Both the position numbers and the translations under genes were made by a program. Below the pieces are notes generated by a model, which did not search any database, was not told the DNA's origin, and was given only the letters and a program-made list of their open reading frames with translations. A stretch of DNA of 64,000 nucleotides from Rhodocyclales bacterium (GTDB lineage: Bacteria > Pseudomonadota > Gammaproteobacteria > Burkholderiales > Rhodocyclaceae): assembly GCA_016235165.1 (NCBI GenBank), contig JACRLX010000008.1, positions 1 through 64,000 of the forward strand. Reading direction: 5' to 3'. Below are positions 8,395 through 17,113 of the stretch, piece after piece (positions within the stretch are counted from its first letter, which is position 1; every line of letters begins with the position of its first letter).

Positions 8395-8795
8395 ATCACG
8401 ATGGGCGGGAAGTAGTCGTCGCCGCCCTCCGCGCCCTGTTGTTTGGCGCCCTCCGGCAGGGCGCCGGAGCGCGTGCCGTGGTGGTCGGCCTGCAGGCGCA
8501 GTAGCGTCACGACGCAATCGCCGAGGTTGTCGTAAGTCTCGCGCCCGGTGCCGAAGATCTCGTCAGGCGAGTAGAAGAACTGGCAGCGGAAGGTCTGGTC
8601 GCCGGTTTTGGCGACGACGAACTCGGCGTCCAACTCGCTCCAATAGAGCGCGGGGCACGGGACGGGTTGCGCGTCGCCCGGTTGGAGCAGGAGTTCGACT
8701 TCCACGGATTGCAGGGGAACGATGCGGTTATAGCGCTCCAGAAGAACCTGGTTGACCAGTTGGAGTTCGTTGTCGGTGAAGTCGGTGGCAGTCAT
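8391..8795 (-). CDS. Protein of unknown function, first gene of the phosphoesterase operon
   Basis: A 134-residue soluble protein. The N-terminal half alternates helix and strand (NELQLVNQVLLERYNRIVPLQ, then VEVELLL), the middle holds CQFFYSPDEIFGTG, and the C-terminus is low in complexity and ends FPPIVI. I do not recognise the family. It overlaps the next gene by 4 bases and is divergent from soeA, with 148 bases between the two start codons that must contain both promoters. Confidence 0.75.
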   Translation of the reverse strand: MTATDFTDNELQLVNQVLLERYNRIVPLQSVEVELLLQPGDAQPVPCPALYWSELDAEFVVAKTGDQTFRCQFFYSPDEIFGTGRETYDNLGDCVVTLLRLQADHHGTRSGALPEGAKQQGAEGGDDYFPPIVI

Positions 8796-8955
8796 TTGTC
8801 CTGGCGGTGTGTTGGGCGGTGTGGCGCCCGGCGCCTACTCTACAGCGCGTCTTGCTGCACCCGCAATCATTGTTGCTTATTTGAAAATAGAAATAATCGG
8901 CTTGTGCGTAAACCCGGTCTCGAAGGAATATCACCACTTTCTAATGTTCCAGGCG

Positions 8956-8981
8956 ATCGCCGTGCCGCCAGCGCCGACTTT
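8956..8981 (-). repeat. Dispersed 26-bp repeat, copy 3 (in soeA)
   Basis: Reverse strand reads AAAGTCGGCGCTGG, CGGC, ACGGCGAT. In soeA it encodes IAVPPAPTF, upstream of the first conserved cysteine motif. Confidence 0.85.
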
Positions 8982-11611
8982 CAAAATTTCCGCTCCCGCG
9001 CAGGAAATCAGGACCACCACCTGCTACATGTGCGCCTGCCGCTGCGGCATCCGCGTACACCTGCGCGATGGCGAGGTGCGCTACATCGACGGCAATCCCG
9101 ACCACCCGCTGAACAAGGGCGTGATCTGCGCCAAGGGCTCGTCGGGGATCATGAAGCAGTACTCCCCTGCGCGACTGTTGAAGCCGCTCAAGCGCAAGGT
9201 TGGGGCCGATCGCGGTGCCGGCGAGTTCGAAGAGGTCGAGTGGGATGAGGCCTTCGCCACCCTGGCCGAACGCCTCGGCAAGATTCGCGCGACCGACCCG
9301 AAGAAGTTCGCCCTGTTCACCGGCCGCGACCGGCTCGTTCTGGGAATTCGGCGGGCCGGACCTCGACCGTGCCAAGCTCTTTGTCATGATCGGCACGGCG
9401 GAAGACCATCATTCCAATCCGCTGAAAATCGCGCTGTCGAAGTTCAAGCGCGACGGCGGCCGCTTCATCTCGATCAACCCGGTGCGCACCGGCTATTCGG
9501 CGATTGCCGATGAGTGGGTGCCGATCCGTCCCGGTACCGACGGCGCGCTGCTGCTGGCCATCATCCACGAGATCATCGCCACCGGCCTTTACGATCGCGA
9601 GTTCCTCGTCCAGTACAGCAATGCCGGGCAGTTGATCAACGTCGACGAAAGCAACGACGAGTTCGGCTTTTTCGTGCGCACCGAGGTGCCGACCGAGGAG
9701 GCCTGCTACGAGCCGCAGGACAAGCTGTGGTGGGACCGCACGACGGACCGTGCGGTGGTCACACACCAGCCCGGCGCAGATCCTTTCCTGCTCGGCGAAT
9801 TCAATCTGCCCGACGGCACGCCGGTGAAGCCGGCCTTCCAGTTGCTGCATGAGCGGGTCAAGGAGTACACGCCGGAATGGGCGGCGCAGATCACCGGAAT
9901 CCCGGCCGAGACCATCCGCCGCCTGGCGCACGAGATGGGCGTCACGGCGCGCGACCAGAAGATCGAGCTGCCGATCGCCTGGACCGATTCCTGGGGCAAA
10001 GAGCACGATACCGTCACCGGCAACCCGGTGGCCTTCCACGCCATGCGCGGGCTGGCGGCGCACAGTAACGGCTTCCAGACCATCCGGGCGATGTCCATCC
10101 TGATGTCGCTGCTCGGGACCATCGACCGCCCCGGCGGCTTCCGCCACAAGGCGCCCTTTCCGCGGCCGATCCCGCCTTGCGCGCGCACGCCCAACGATCC
10201 GCGTGCGGTGCAGCCCAACCGACCGCTGGACGGCATGGCGCTGGGCTGGCCCTCCGATCCGGACGACCTGTTCGTCAATCCGGACGGCAGCCCGGTGCGC
10301 ATCGACAAGGCCTTCTCCTGGGAGTACCCGCTGTCGGTGCATGGCCTGATGCACAACGCCATCACCAACGCCTGGCGCGGCGACCCCTACCGCATCGACA
10401 CCCTGCTGATCTTCATGGCCAACATGGCCTGGAACTCGACCATGAATGCGGTCGAGGTGAGGAAAATGCTCAACGACAAGACCGAGGACGGCGAATACAA
10501 GATTCCCTTCCTCGTCGTCTGTGATGCCTTCCATTCCGAGATGACGGCCTTTGCCGACCTGATCCTGCCGGACACGACCTACCTTGAACGTCACGACGTG
10601 ATGTCCATGCTCGACCGGCCGATCTCGGAATTCGACGGCCCCGTGGATTCGGTGCGCGTGCCCATCCTGCCGCCCAGCGGCGACTGCAAGCCCTTCCAGG
10701 AAGTGCTGATCGAGCTCGGCACCCGGCTCAAGCTGCCGGCCTTCGTCACCAGGGAGGGTGCGCGCAAGTTCCGTGACTATCCCGATTTCATCGTCAATTG
10801 GGAGTCCGAGCCGGGTTCCGGCATCGGCTTTCTCGCCGGCTGGCGCGGCAAGGGCGGCGAGAAGTCGCTGCGCGGCGAACCGAATCCCAACCAGTGGGAG
10901 ATGTACAGGAAGAACAACTGCGTCTTCCACTACGAACTGCCCAAGTCCTACCAGTACATGCGCAACTGGAACAAGGGCTACCTCGAGTGGTCGCAGCGCA
11001 ACCGCGTCACACGCTACGCCGAGCCGATCCTGATCCACCTGTATTCCGAGGTGCTGCAACGTTTCCGCGCCGCAGCGCAGGGCAAGGGTTTCTCGCGCAA
11101 GCCGCCGGAAAGCCTGAAGAAACGCGTCGAGACCTATTTCGATCCGCTGCCTTTCTATTACGATCCGCTCGAAGCGCAGCTCACCGACAAGCACAAGTAT
11201 CCGCTTGCCGCGGTGACGCAGCGGCCGATGGCCATGTACCACTCCTGGGATTCGCAGAACGCCTGGCTGCGCCAGATCCACACCCACAACTACCTTTACG
11301 TCAATGCCCGGACCGCGCTGCGGCAGGGCATCGCCGACGGCGACTGGATCTGGGTCGAGTCGCAGTGGGGCAAGGTCAAATGCATGGCGCGCCATTCCGA
11401 GGCGGTTGAGCCGGGCACGGTATGGACCTGGAACGCGATCGGCAAGGCCGCCGGCGCTTGGAACCTGACGCCAGATGCCAACGAATCGCAGAAGGGTTTT
11501 TTGCTCAACCACCTGATCTCGGAGGAACTGCCAGACGGCGGGTCTCGTATTTCCAATTCGGACCCGATCACCGGCCAGGCAGCGTGGTACGACGTGCGCG
11601 TCCGGATATCA

Positions 11612-11637
11612 AAAGTTGGCGCTGGCGAGACGGCGAC
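11612..11637 (+). repeat. Dispersed 26-bp repeat, copy 4 (degenerate, in soeA 3' end)
   Basis: Reads AAAGTTGGCGCTGG, CGAG, ACGGCGAC, with T for C at position 6. It encodes KVGAGETAT near the SoeA C-terminus. Confidence 0.6.
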
Positions 11638-11768
11638 GGGTGTGCAAAATACCTCGCCGCAGTTCGAGCCAATGAAGCCCTACCCGGGCATGAAGACCCG
11701 TGCCGCCATCCTGGCGTTTTTCGGAGGCAAGTCGAAGTGACGCAACTCGGCAGCCGGGAGTGCTCGCG

Positions 11769-12500
11769 ATGACCCAACTCGCGTTGGTGATCGATCTGAA
11801 CGTCTGCGTCGGTTGCCACGCCTGCGTGACCTCCTGCAAGGAATGGAACACCTCGGGCGGTGCCGGGACAATGGGCGACCAGAATCCCTACGGTGCCGAC
11901 CCGACCGGCACTTTCTTCAACCGCGTGCAGACCTTCGAAGTCGGCGAGTTTCCCAACACCGAAACCGTGCATTTCCCCAAGTCCTGCCTGCACTGCGAGG
12001 AACCGCCCTGCGTCCCGGTGTGTCCGACCGGCGCCTCTTACAAGCGCAAGGAAGACGGCATCGTCCTCGTCGATTACGACAAGTGCATCGGCTGCAAATA
12101 CTGTTCCTGGGCCTGCCCCTATGGCGCGCGCGAGCTCGACGAGCAGCAGCGGGTGATGAAGAAGTGCACGCTCTGCGTCGACCGCATCTACGACATGACG
12201 ATGGCGCCGGAAGATCGCAAGCCATCCTGCGTCAAGGCCTGCCCGACCTCGGCGCGGCTGTTCGGCGACGTCCATGATCCCGCATCGGAGGTTTCCGTCG
12301 CCATCCGCGAATCCGGCGGCTATGCGCTGATGCCTGAGTGGGGTACCCACCCGGCCAATCACTACCTGCCGCGGCGCAAGACCCGCATCAAGATCCACGA
12401 GGACGAACTCGAACGCGCCGACAATCCGCTCAAGGTCGACCGCCAACTGCCCAAGCCGGCCATGGCCGAGCCGACCCTCGACGACGTTACCACCTGGTAA
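11769..12500 (+). CDS. soeB: Sulfite dehydrogenase iron-sulfur subunit SoeB
   Basis: A 243-residue ferredoxin subunit that carries electrons from SoeA to the membrane subunit SoeC. Four [4Fe-4S] sites are visible: CVGCHACVTSCKEW near residue 12, CLHCEEPPCVPVCPTGA, CIGCKYCSWACPYGAR, and CTLCVDR with the downstream CVKACPTSAR. The start MTQLALV is used because the upstream frame has no family similarity. The intact frame next to a broken soeA suggests the soeA lesion is recent or artefactual. Confidence 0.93.
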   Translation: MTQLALVIDLNVCVGCHACVTSCKEWNTSGGAGTMGDQNPYGADPTGTFFNRVQTFEVGEFPNTETVHFPKSCLHCEEPPCVPVCPTGASYKRKEDGIVLVDYDKCIGCKYCSWACPYGARELDEQQRVMKKCTLCVDRIYDMTMAPEDRKPSCVKACPTSARLFGDVHDPASEVSVAIRESGGYALMPEWGTHPANHYLPRRKTRIKIHEDELERADNPLKVDRQLPKPAMAEPTLDDVTTW

Positions 12501-12508
12501 GCCCAACA

Positions 12509-13486
12509 ATGCATCCCGCGTTTTCCGTCATTTTCCTCACCACCCTGATCGGCGCCGCCCAGGGCCTGTTTCTGGCCCTGTTCACGGCGCAGTCCTACGC
12601 CGCGTTCAAGCTCTTGCCGCAGCCCGACGCGCACGATTTCTATGGCCAGGGCAGCGTGCTTGCCCTGCTGCTGCTGGCGGCCGGACTCGGCGCCTCCTTC
12701 TTCCACCTTGGGCATCCCGAGCGCGCCTGGCGCGCTGCCTCGCGATGGCGTACGTCCTGGCTTTCGCGCGAGGTTATCGTGCTGCCGGCCTTCATGGGCG
12801 TGGTGTTCCTCTACGGCTTGGCGCATTGGCTGGACTGGCATCCGGTGCTGACCACGCTGCCGGGTGGACTGCCGGTCGATCCCAGCGCCATCCTCGGCGT
12901 TGCCGGGACCGTGCTGGCCTTCGCGCTATTTCTTTGCACCGCCATGATCTATGCCTGCCTGAAGTTTCTCGCCGAGTGGCATTCGCCGCTGACCGTGGCC
13001 AACTACATCCTGCTCGGCGGTGCCTCCGGCTTCACGCTGGCCGCTGCCTTTGCAAGCCATACCGCGCCGGAACTGGTGGGCTTTCTTGCCGGCTGGGCAG
13101 CCATCCTTACGGCAGCGGGTTTTGTCTCGCGCTGTGCTTCTCTGTACCGGAATTGTCGCTTGAAGCCGAAGTCGACCTTGCGTACGGCTATCGGTGTCAA
13201 ACACCCCAGGATCGTGCAAAAAACCCAGGGCTTCATGGGTGGCAGCTTCAATACCCGCGAGTTCTTCCACGGCAAGGGCGTGGCGCTGCTGAGGTCGATC
13301 AAGTGGTTCTTCCTGCTCGCGGCCTTCCTCTTGCCCTTGGCCATGCTGGCAATCGGGATGCAGGGCGGGGCAGGGGTGCTGGCCATGGCCTGCCTGATCC
13401 AGTATCTGGGCTTGCTTGCCGAGCGCTGGTACTTCTTCGCCCAAGCCAACCATCCGCAAAATCTATATTATCAATCGATTGCCTGA
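12509..13486 (+). CDS. soeC: Sulfite dehydrogenase membrane anchor SoeC (DmsC/NrfD-like)
   Basis: A 325-residue integral membrane protein of the DmsC type that hands electrons from SoeB to quinone. About eight hydrophobic segments can be read, starting with FSVIFLTTLIGAAQGLFLAL. It begins 9 bases after the soeB stop. The conserved NTREFFHG near residue 250 and the ending with a short Tyr/Asn tail fit SoeC. No haem ligands are assigned. Confidence 0.9.
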   Translation: MHPAFSVIFLTTLIGAAQGLFLALFTAQSYAAFKLLPQPDAHDFYGQGSVLALLLLAAGLGASFFHLGHPERAWRAASRWRTSWLSREVIVLPAFMGVVFLYGLAHWLDWHPVLTTLPGGLPVDPSAILGVAGTVLAFALFLCTAMIYACLKFLAEWHSPLTVANYILLGGASGFTLAAAFASHTAPELVGFLAGWAAILTAAGFVSRCASLYRNCRLKPKSTLRTAIGVKHPRIVQKTQGFMGGSFNTREFFHGKGVALLRSIKWFFLLAAFLLPLAMLAIGMQGGAGVLAMACLIQYLGLLAERWYFFAQANHPQNLYYQSIA

Positions 13487-13572
13487 TAGCATCGAAGGGG
13501 CTTTCGATATATCATGAAACGCTAAATTACAAGGTCGGTTGCTTTACAACCATTCACGAGAGAGGAAATCAC

Positions 13573-13800
13573 ATGAATTTCGACAAGGAACTCGATGCCC
13601 GCGGCCTCAACTGTCCGTTGCCCATTCTGCGCGCCAAGAAGACCCTGGCCGAACTGCAGCCGGGACAGGTGCTGCGCATCATCGCCACCGACCCGGGTTC
13701 GGTGAAGGATTTCGCAGCGTTTGCCAAGCAAACCGGCAATGAACTGCTCGGTAGCGCCGAGAAGGACAAGGAATTCGAGTTTTTCCTGAAGCGCAAGTAG
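13573..13800 (+). CDS. tusA: Sulfur carrier protein TusA
   Basis: A 75-residue persulfide carrier. The conserved LDARGLNCPLPILRAKK motif at residues 7-23 holds the single active cysteine, and DPGSVKDFAAF follows. A GAGAGGA ribosome site lies 8 bases before the ATG. In sulfur oxidisers TusA delivers sulfane sulfur to DsrEFH or sHdr systems; here it is followed by dsrE2, an arrangement known from Allochromatium (rhd-tusA-dsrE2), though no rhodanese is present. Confidence 0.95.
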   Translation: MNFDKELDARGLNCPLPILRAKKTLAELQPGQVLRIIATDPGSVKDFAAFAKQTGNELLGSAEKDKEFEFFLKRK

Positions 13801-13849
13801 TCCGTGGTCGATAAGCCGGTTCGTCACGCGGCGAGCCGGGGCTTGCTTA

Positions 13850-13887
13850 TGAGCCGCAGTCCTGATTCGGGATCTGCGGCTCATTGT
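13850..13887 (+). terminator. Hairpin terminator after tusA
   Basis: TGAGCCGCAG (13850-13859) pairs perfectly with CTGCGGCTCA (13874-13883), followed by TTGT. The T tract is weak, so read-through into dsrE2 is possible. Confidence 0.55.
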
Positions 13888-14009
13888 CATCCATCGCAGG
13901 TGTCGCGCATCACCCACAGCAATGGCGGCATAAGAATATTTTTCTGGATGCTGCACTGCGATTCATAAGACTATTCGAACGTAGTCATATTTGATTGAAG
14001 GAATCTTGC

Positions 14010-14624
14010 ATGGGCGCCACCCCGGAAATTGCCAGCATCGACGAACTGGTCAATCGACGTATCGAGGAACTGCTGCCGCAGAAGCTCGAAGAGGCGCTAC
14101 GCCAACGCGAAGAGAGCAGAACGCCCTCGATGGCCATCATCGCCACCAAGGGTACGTTGGACTGGGCCTATCCGCCCTTCATCCTCGGCTCCACGGCTGC
14201 TGCCTTGGGCTGGGATGTGTCGATTTTCTTCACCTTCTACGGCTTGAACCTGCTGAAGAAGGACGTTTCCGACCTCAAGGTCAGCCCCCTGGGCAATCCC
14301 GGCATGCCGATGAAAATGCCCTTTGGCCCCGAGTGGTTCAAAGGCATCAACTGGAACATCCCTAACCTGGTCCAGGCAGGCGTTCCGGGGTTCGAGAACC
14401 TTGCCACGACGCTCATGCAACAGACCATCAAGAACAATGGCGTGGCCAGCATCGAGGAATTGCGTGGGCTCTCGCAGGAGGCCGATGTCAAGTTCATCGC
14501 CTGCCAGATGACGGTCGAACTTTTCGGCTTCAGCCACGACGATTTCATCGCCGGCATCGATTACGCCGGTGCCGCCACCTTCCTGCCGGTGGCCCAGAAG
14601 GCGGACGTCAGTCTGTTCATGTAA
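14010..14624 (+). CDS. dsrE2: DsrE2-type DsrE/DsrF/DrsH family sulfur-transfer protein
   Basis: A 204-residue member of the DsrE2 family, membrane-associated persulfide-binding proteins. The DsrE fold begins at MAIIATKGTLDWAYPPFILG and continues through VSIFFTFYGLNLLKK. The cysteine in FIACQMTVELFG and the ending GAATFLPVAQKADVSLFM are family hallmarks. The ATG at 14010 was chosen over TTG 13995 because GAAGGA at 13996-14001 is then correctly spaced. With TusA it is expected to shuttle sulfane sulfur. Confidence 0.9.
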   Translation: MGATPEIASIDELVNRRIEELLPQKLEEALRQREESRTPSMAIIATKGTLDWAYPPFILGSTAAALGWDVSIFFTFYGLNLLKKDVSDLKVSPLGNPGMPMKMPFGPEWFKGINWNIPNLVQAGVPGFENLATTLMQQTIKNNGVASIEELRGLSQEADVKFIACQMTVELFGFSHDDFIAGIDYAGAATFLPVAQKADVSLFM

Positions 14625-14640
14625 CAGCGCTTTCCAATAA

Positions 14641-14662
14641 CCGGCCTTCAAGCCGGATTTTT
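14641..14662 (+). terminator. Terminator after dsrE2
   Basis: CCGGC (14641-14645) pairs with GCCGG (14652-14656) around a 6-base loop and is followed by ATTTTT. Short but well placed between dsrE2 and the porin gene. Confidence 0.6.
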
Positions 14663-14697
14663 CACATTCTCGCAAGGCACCCTCAGGGAGGAAGCAA

Positions 14698-16005
14698 ATG
14701 AAACTCAGGAAAATTGCAGCAGTTGTCGTAGCCGCCGCCGCTTCGACTGGCGCATGGGCTACGGACGGTTATTTCGCTCATGGCTACGGCATGAAGGCCA
14801 AGGGCATGGGCGGCGCCGCCACGGCCATGGCGTCGGACTCGATGGGTGGCGCGAACAACCCGGCAAGCATGGTCTGGGCGGGCGACCGCTTTGATATCGG
14901 CGTGGATTTCTTTGCTCCCAAGCGCAAGATTTCCCGCTCGGGAGCCACGGCGGCGGGGATGAACGGCGAAGCGACCAGTGACAGCAATTTGCACTACGTG
15001 CCGGAACTCGGCTTCAACAAGATGCTGGGCTGGGACATGTCCTTTGGCGTTACGGTTTACGGTAACGGTGGCATGAACACCGATTATCCCGGTGACCAGA
15101 ACGTTGGTGCGACGGGTACCTGTGCGGGTTTCGGGGCGACATGGGCCCGCGCCAACCTGCTTTGCGGCAATGGCCGCCTAGGGGTCGATCTCATGCAGGT
15201 GGTGGTTGCGCCGACCTTCGCCATGAAGCTCAACAAGCAGCATTCCGTAGGCGTCTCCTTGCTGCTGGCCCATCAGCAGTTCAAAGCCTATGGCATCCAG
15301 TCCTTTGCCGGCTTTTCCGAGACGGCCGCCAACCTCAGTAACCTTGGCCGCGACAAGTCCAACGGCGTTGGCCTGCGTCTGGGCTGGATGGGCCAGCTCA
15401 GCGATCGCGTGACGATGGGCGCGGCCTACTCACCGAAGACCAAGATGAGCAAGTTCGACCTGTACAAGGGCCTGTTTGCCGATCGTGGCGTGTTCGATCT
15501 TCCGGAGAACTGGAACGTCGGCATCGCCTTCAAGCCGAACGACACCTGGACGGTTGCGGCGGATTATCAAGTCATCAACTACGGCGGTGTCACCTCGATT
15601 GCCAATCCGAGCAACAATGGTGGTGCGACAGTGGCGAACACCCTGGGCGGAGCCGGAGATCGCGGCTTCGGCTGGTCCAATATCGATGTCGTCAAGCTCG
15701 GTGTCGAGTACAAGTACAGCAATGCCGTTACCGTGCGTGCCGGTTACAACCACTCGAAGAACCCGATCCAGGCGCGTGACGTGACCTTCAACTTCCTTGC
15801 CCCTGGCGTGGTTCAGGACCACCTGACCCTCGGTGTGACCTACAACGTGAGCAAGGATTCCGAGCTGACCTTGGCCTACATGCATGCATTCAAGAATTCG
15901 GTGTCGGGCCGCAGCCTGTTCAACGATTTCGGCGTCGCGGCAGGCACCGACAAGATCGAGATGTCCCAGGATTCGTTCGGCATTGCTTACGGCCTGAAGT
16001 TCTGA
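14698..16005 (+). CDS. FadL/OmpP1-type outer membrane transporter
   Basis: A 435-residue outer-membrane beta-barrel of the FadL family, which moves hydrophobic compounds across the outer membrane. A signal peptide ends AWA before TDGYFAHG. The Gly/Ala-rich KAKGMGGAATAMASDSMGGANNPASMVW corresponds to the FadL hatch region, and the chain ends in an aromatic residue (YGLKF) as barrel proteins do. A GGGAGGAAG ribosome site precedes the ATG. The position after tusA-dsrE2 suggests uptake of a hydrophobic sulfur species, which is only inference. Confidence 0.88.
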   Translation: MKLRKIAAVVVAAAASTGAWATDGYFAHGYGMKAKGMGGAATAMASDSMGGANNPASMVWAGDRFDIGVDFFAPKRKISRSGATAAGMNGEATSDSNLHYVPELGFNKMLGWDMSFGVTVYGNGGMNTDYPGDQNVGATGTCAGFGATWARANLLCGNGRLGVDLMQVVVAPTFAMKLNKQHSVGVSLLLAHQQFKAYGIQSFAGFSETAANLSNLGRDKSNGVGLRLGWMGQLSDRVTMGAAYSPKTKMSKFDLYKGLFADRGVFDLPENWNVGIAFKPNDTWTVAADYQVINYGGVTSIANPSNNGGATVANTLGGAGDRGFGWSNIDVVKLGVEYKYSNAVTVRAGYNHSKNPIQARDVTFNFLAPGVVQDHLTLGVTYNVSKDSELTLAYMHAFKNSVSGRSLFNDFGVAAGTDKIEMSQDSFGIAYGLKF

Positions 16006-16034
16006 TCGGTTGAGCGTCGGCCTACGCATAAACG

Positions 16035-16068
16035 GGGCTGAAAGCACATAGCTTTCAGCCCTTTTTTT
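16035..16068 (+). terminator. Strong Rho-independent terminator after the FadL-type gene
   Basis: Perfect 11-bp arms GGGCTGAAAGC (16035-16045) and GCTTTCAGCCC (16051-16061), 5-base loop, then seven T. Confidence 0.95.
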
Positions 16069-16151
16069 GTCCACCTGCTTGACTCGTTCCCGGATACCGC
16101 ATTCGGGCAGGTGGTGCTTTTGCCCATCAATCACAATTCGAGGAGATGAAA

Positions 16152-17060
16152 ATGCGTTGGACAAGGAATTGGATCGGTTCTGTCCTGTTGCTGCTTTGCG
16201 CCACGTCGGCTTATGCCCAGGAAGTCCTGCTCAAACCCTTTGTACTCGCTGCCAAGTCATCGGGCGACCTGGTGCAAAAGACCGAGGCCACGAAGGCGGC
16301 CCTGACCAAGGCTGGTTTTTCCATTGCCGGGAGCTATTCGCCCTACGCGAACACGGCCATCATCGGCGTCACCAATGACGAGCTGCGAGGAACTGCGGCC
16401 AAGTCGGAGCACGGTGGCTATGGCGCGGCGATGCGCGTTGCCCTGGTCAAACTGAAGGATGAGGTCCAGGTTTCCTACACCAATCCTCCCTACTGGGCGA
16501 ATGCCTACCGGATGACTGGCGACCTCAGGGAAACCGCCGCGAAGCTGCAAGCGGCATTGGGCAGGATCGAGGAGTTCGGCGCCAAGGGGCTTACGGCGGA
16601 GCAACTGCGCAAGTACCACTACGCCTTCGGCATGGAGTACTTCAACGAGGACAACAGCTTCGCCAGCTACCCCAGCCATGAGGAAGCCGTGAAGGCCGTG
16701 GAAGCCGGGCTGGCGGCGGGCAAACACGGTGTCACCAAACTGTGGCGGGTCGACCTTCCGGGCAAGAAGGAAGTGCTTTTCGGGGTGGCGATGAAGGGTG
16801 TCGAAAACAAGCAGATGGATGACACCTACCTGATGAGCGAAATCGATTTCAAGGACGTCAAGTCGGCGGCTCACCTACCCTACGAGATCCTGGTGGCCGA
16901 CAAGACGGTGCATGCCCAATACGCTCGCTTTCGCATTGCCATCAGCTTCCCGGATCTCTCGATGATGGGCGCCAACAGTTTCATGAACATCATGAAATCG
17001 CCGGAAGCGATACGCGAAGCGCTGGCGCTGACGGCGGGCGGCAAGAAGGACGCCCGGTAG
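16152..17060 (+). CDS. Exported protein of unknown function
   Basis: 302 residues with a clear signal peptide (MRWTRNWIGSVLLLLCATSA, cleavage after AYA). The mature part alternates helices and strands and includes the notable motifs VSYTNPPYWANAYRM and YHYAFGMEYFNEDNSF; no cysteines are visible. The first half is loosely reminiscent of DUF302-type periplasmic proteins, but I do not recognise the family with confidence. ATG 16152 is preferred to ATG 16146, because AGGAG at 16141-16145 touches the latter. It has its own transcription unit between two terminators. Confidence 0.8.
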   Translation: MRWTRNWIGSVLLLLCATSAYAQEVLLKPFVLAAKSSGDLVQKTEATKAALTKAGFSIAGSYSPYANTAIIGVTNDELRGTAAKSEHGGYGAAMRVALVKLKDEVQVSYTNPPYWANAYRMTGDLRETAAKLQAALGRIEEFGAKGLTAEQLRKYHYAFGMEYFNEDNSFASYPSHEEAVKAVEAGLAAGKHGVTKLWRVDLPGKKEVLFGVAMKGVENKQMDDTYLMSEIDFKDVKSAAHLPYEILVADKTVHAQYARFRIAISFPDLSMMGANSFMNIMKSPEAIREALALTAGGKKDAR

Positions 17061-17083
17061 GCACCTTCGTTTGATAGTCCTTG

Positions 17084-17108
17084 AATGGCCCGGCTTGGCC
17101 GGGCCATT
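17084..17108. terminator. Bidirectional terminator between convergent genes
   Basis: Perfect 11-bp arms AATGGCCCGGC (17084-17094) and GCCGGGCCATT (17098-17108) with a 3-base loop, flanked by TTC on the right and TTGA on the left. It separates the exported-protein gene from the convergent valS. Confidence 0.7.
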
Positions 17109-17113
17109 TCAAT

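Larger units (their letters stand above)
8944..11740 (+). pseudogene. soeA: Sulfite dehydrogenase molybdopterin subunit SoeA, broken by an internal deletion and frameshift
   Basis: SoeA of the cytoplasmic sulfite dehydrogenase SoeABC, a DMSO-reductase-family protein. The N-terminal part (ATG 8944 to about 9331) has the [4Fe-4S] motif CYMCACRCG and GVICAKG and ends FALFTGRD in frame 1. The homologous sequence resumes at 9332 in frame 2 with GSFWEFGGPDLDRAKLF and runs on to the stop at 11740. From memory of the family about 35-40 residues, including the segment that carries the molybdenum-binding cysteine, are missing at the junction. The missing length is 2 modulo 3, so a frameshift is added. 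The rest (NAISMANMAW-like AFHSEMTAFAD, TYLERHD, HNYLYVNARTA) is well conserved. Either a recent pseudogene or an assembly collapse. A weak AAGGA lies 16 bases before the ATG. Confidence 0.85.

Noticed and set aside
9317..11512. 731-codon open frame antisense to soeA
   Set aside because: Shadow of the soeA coding sequence; no recognisable domain.
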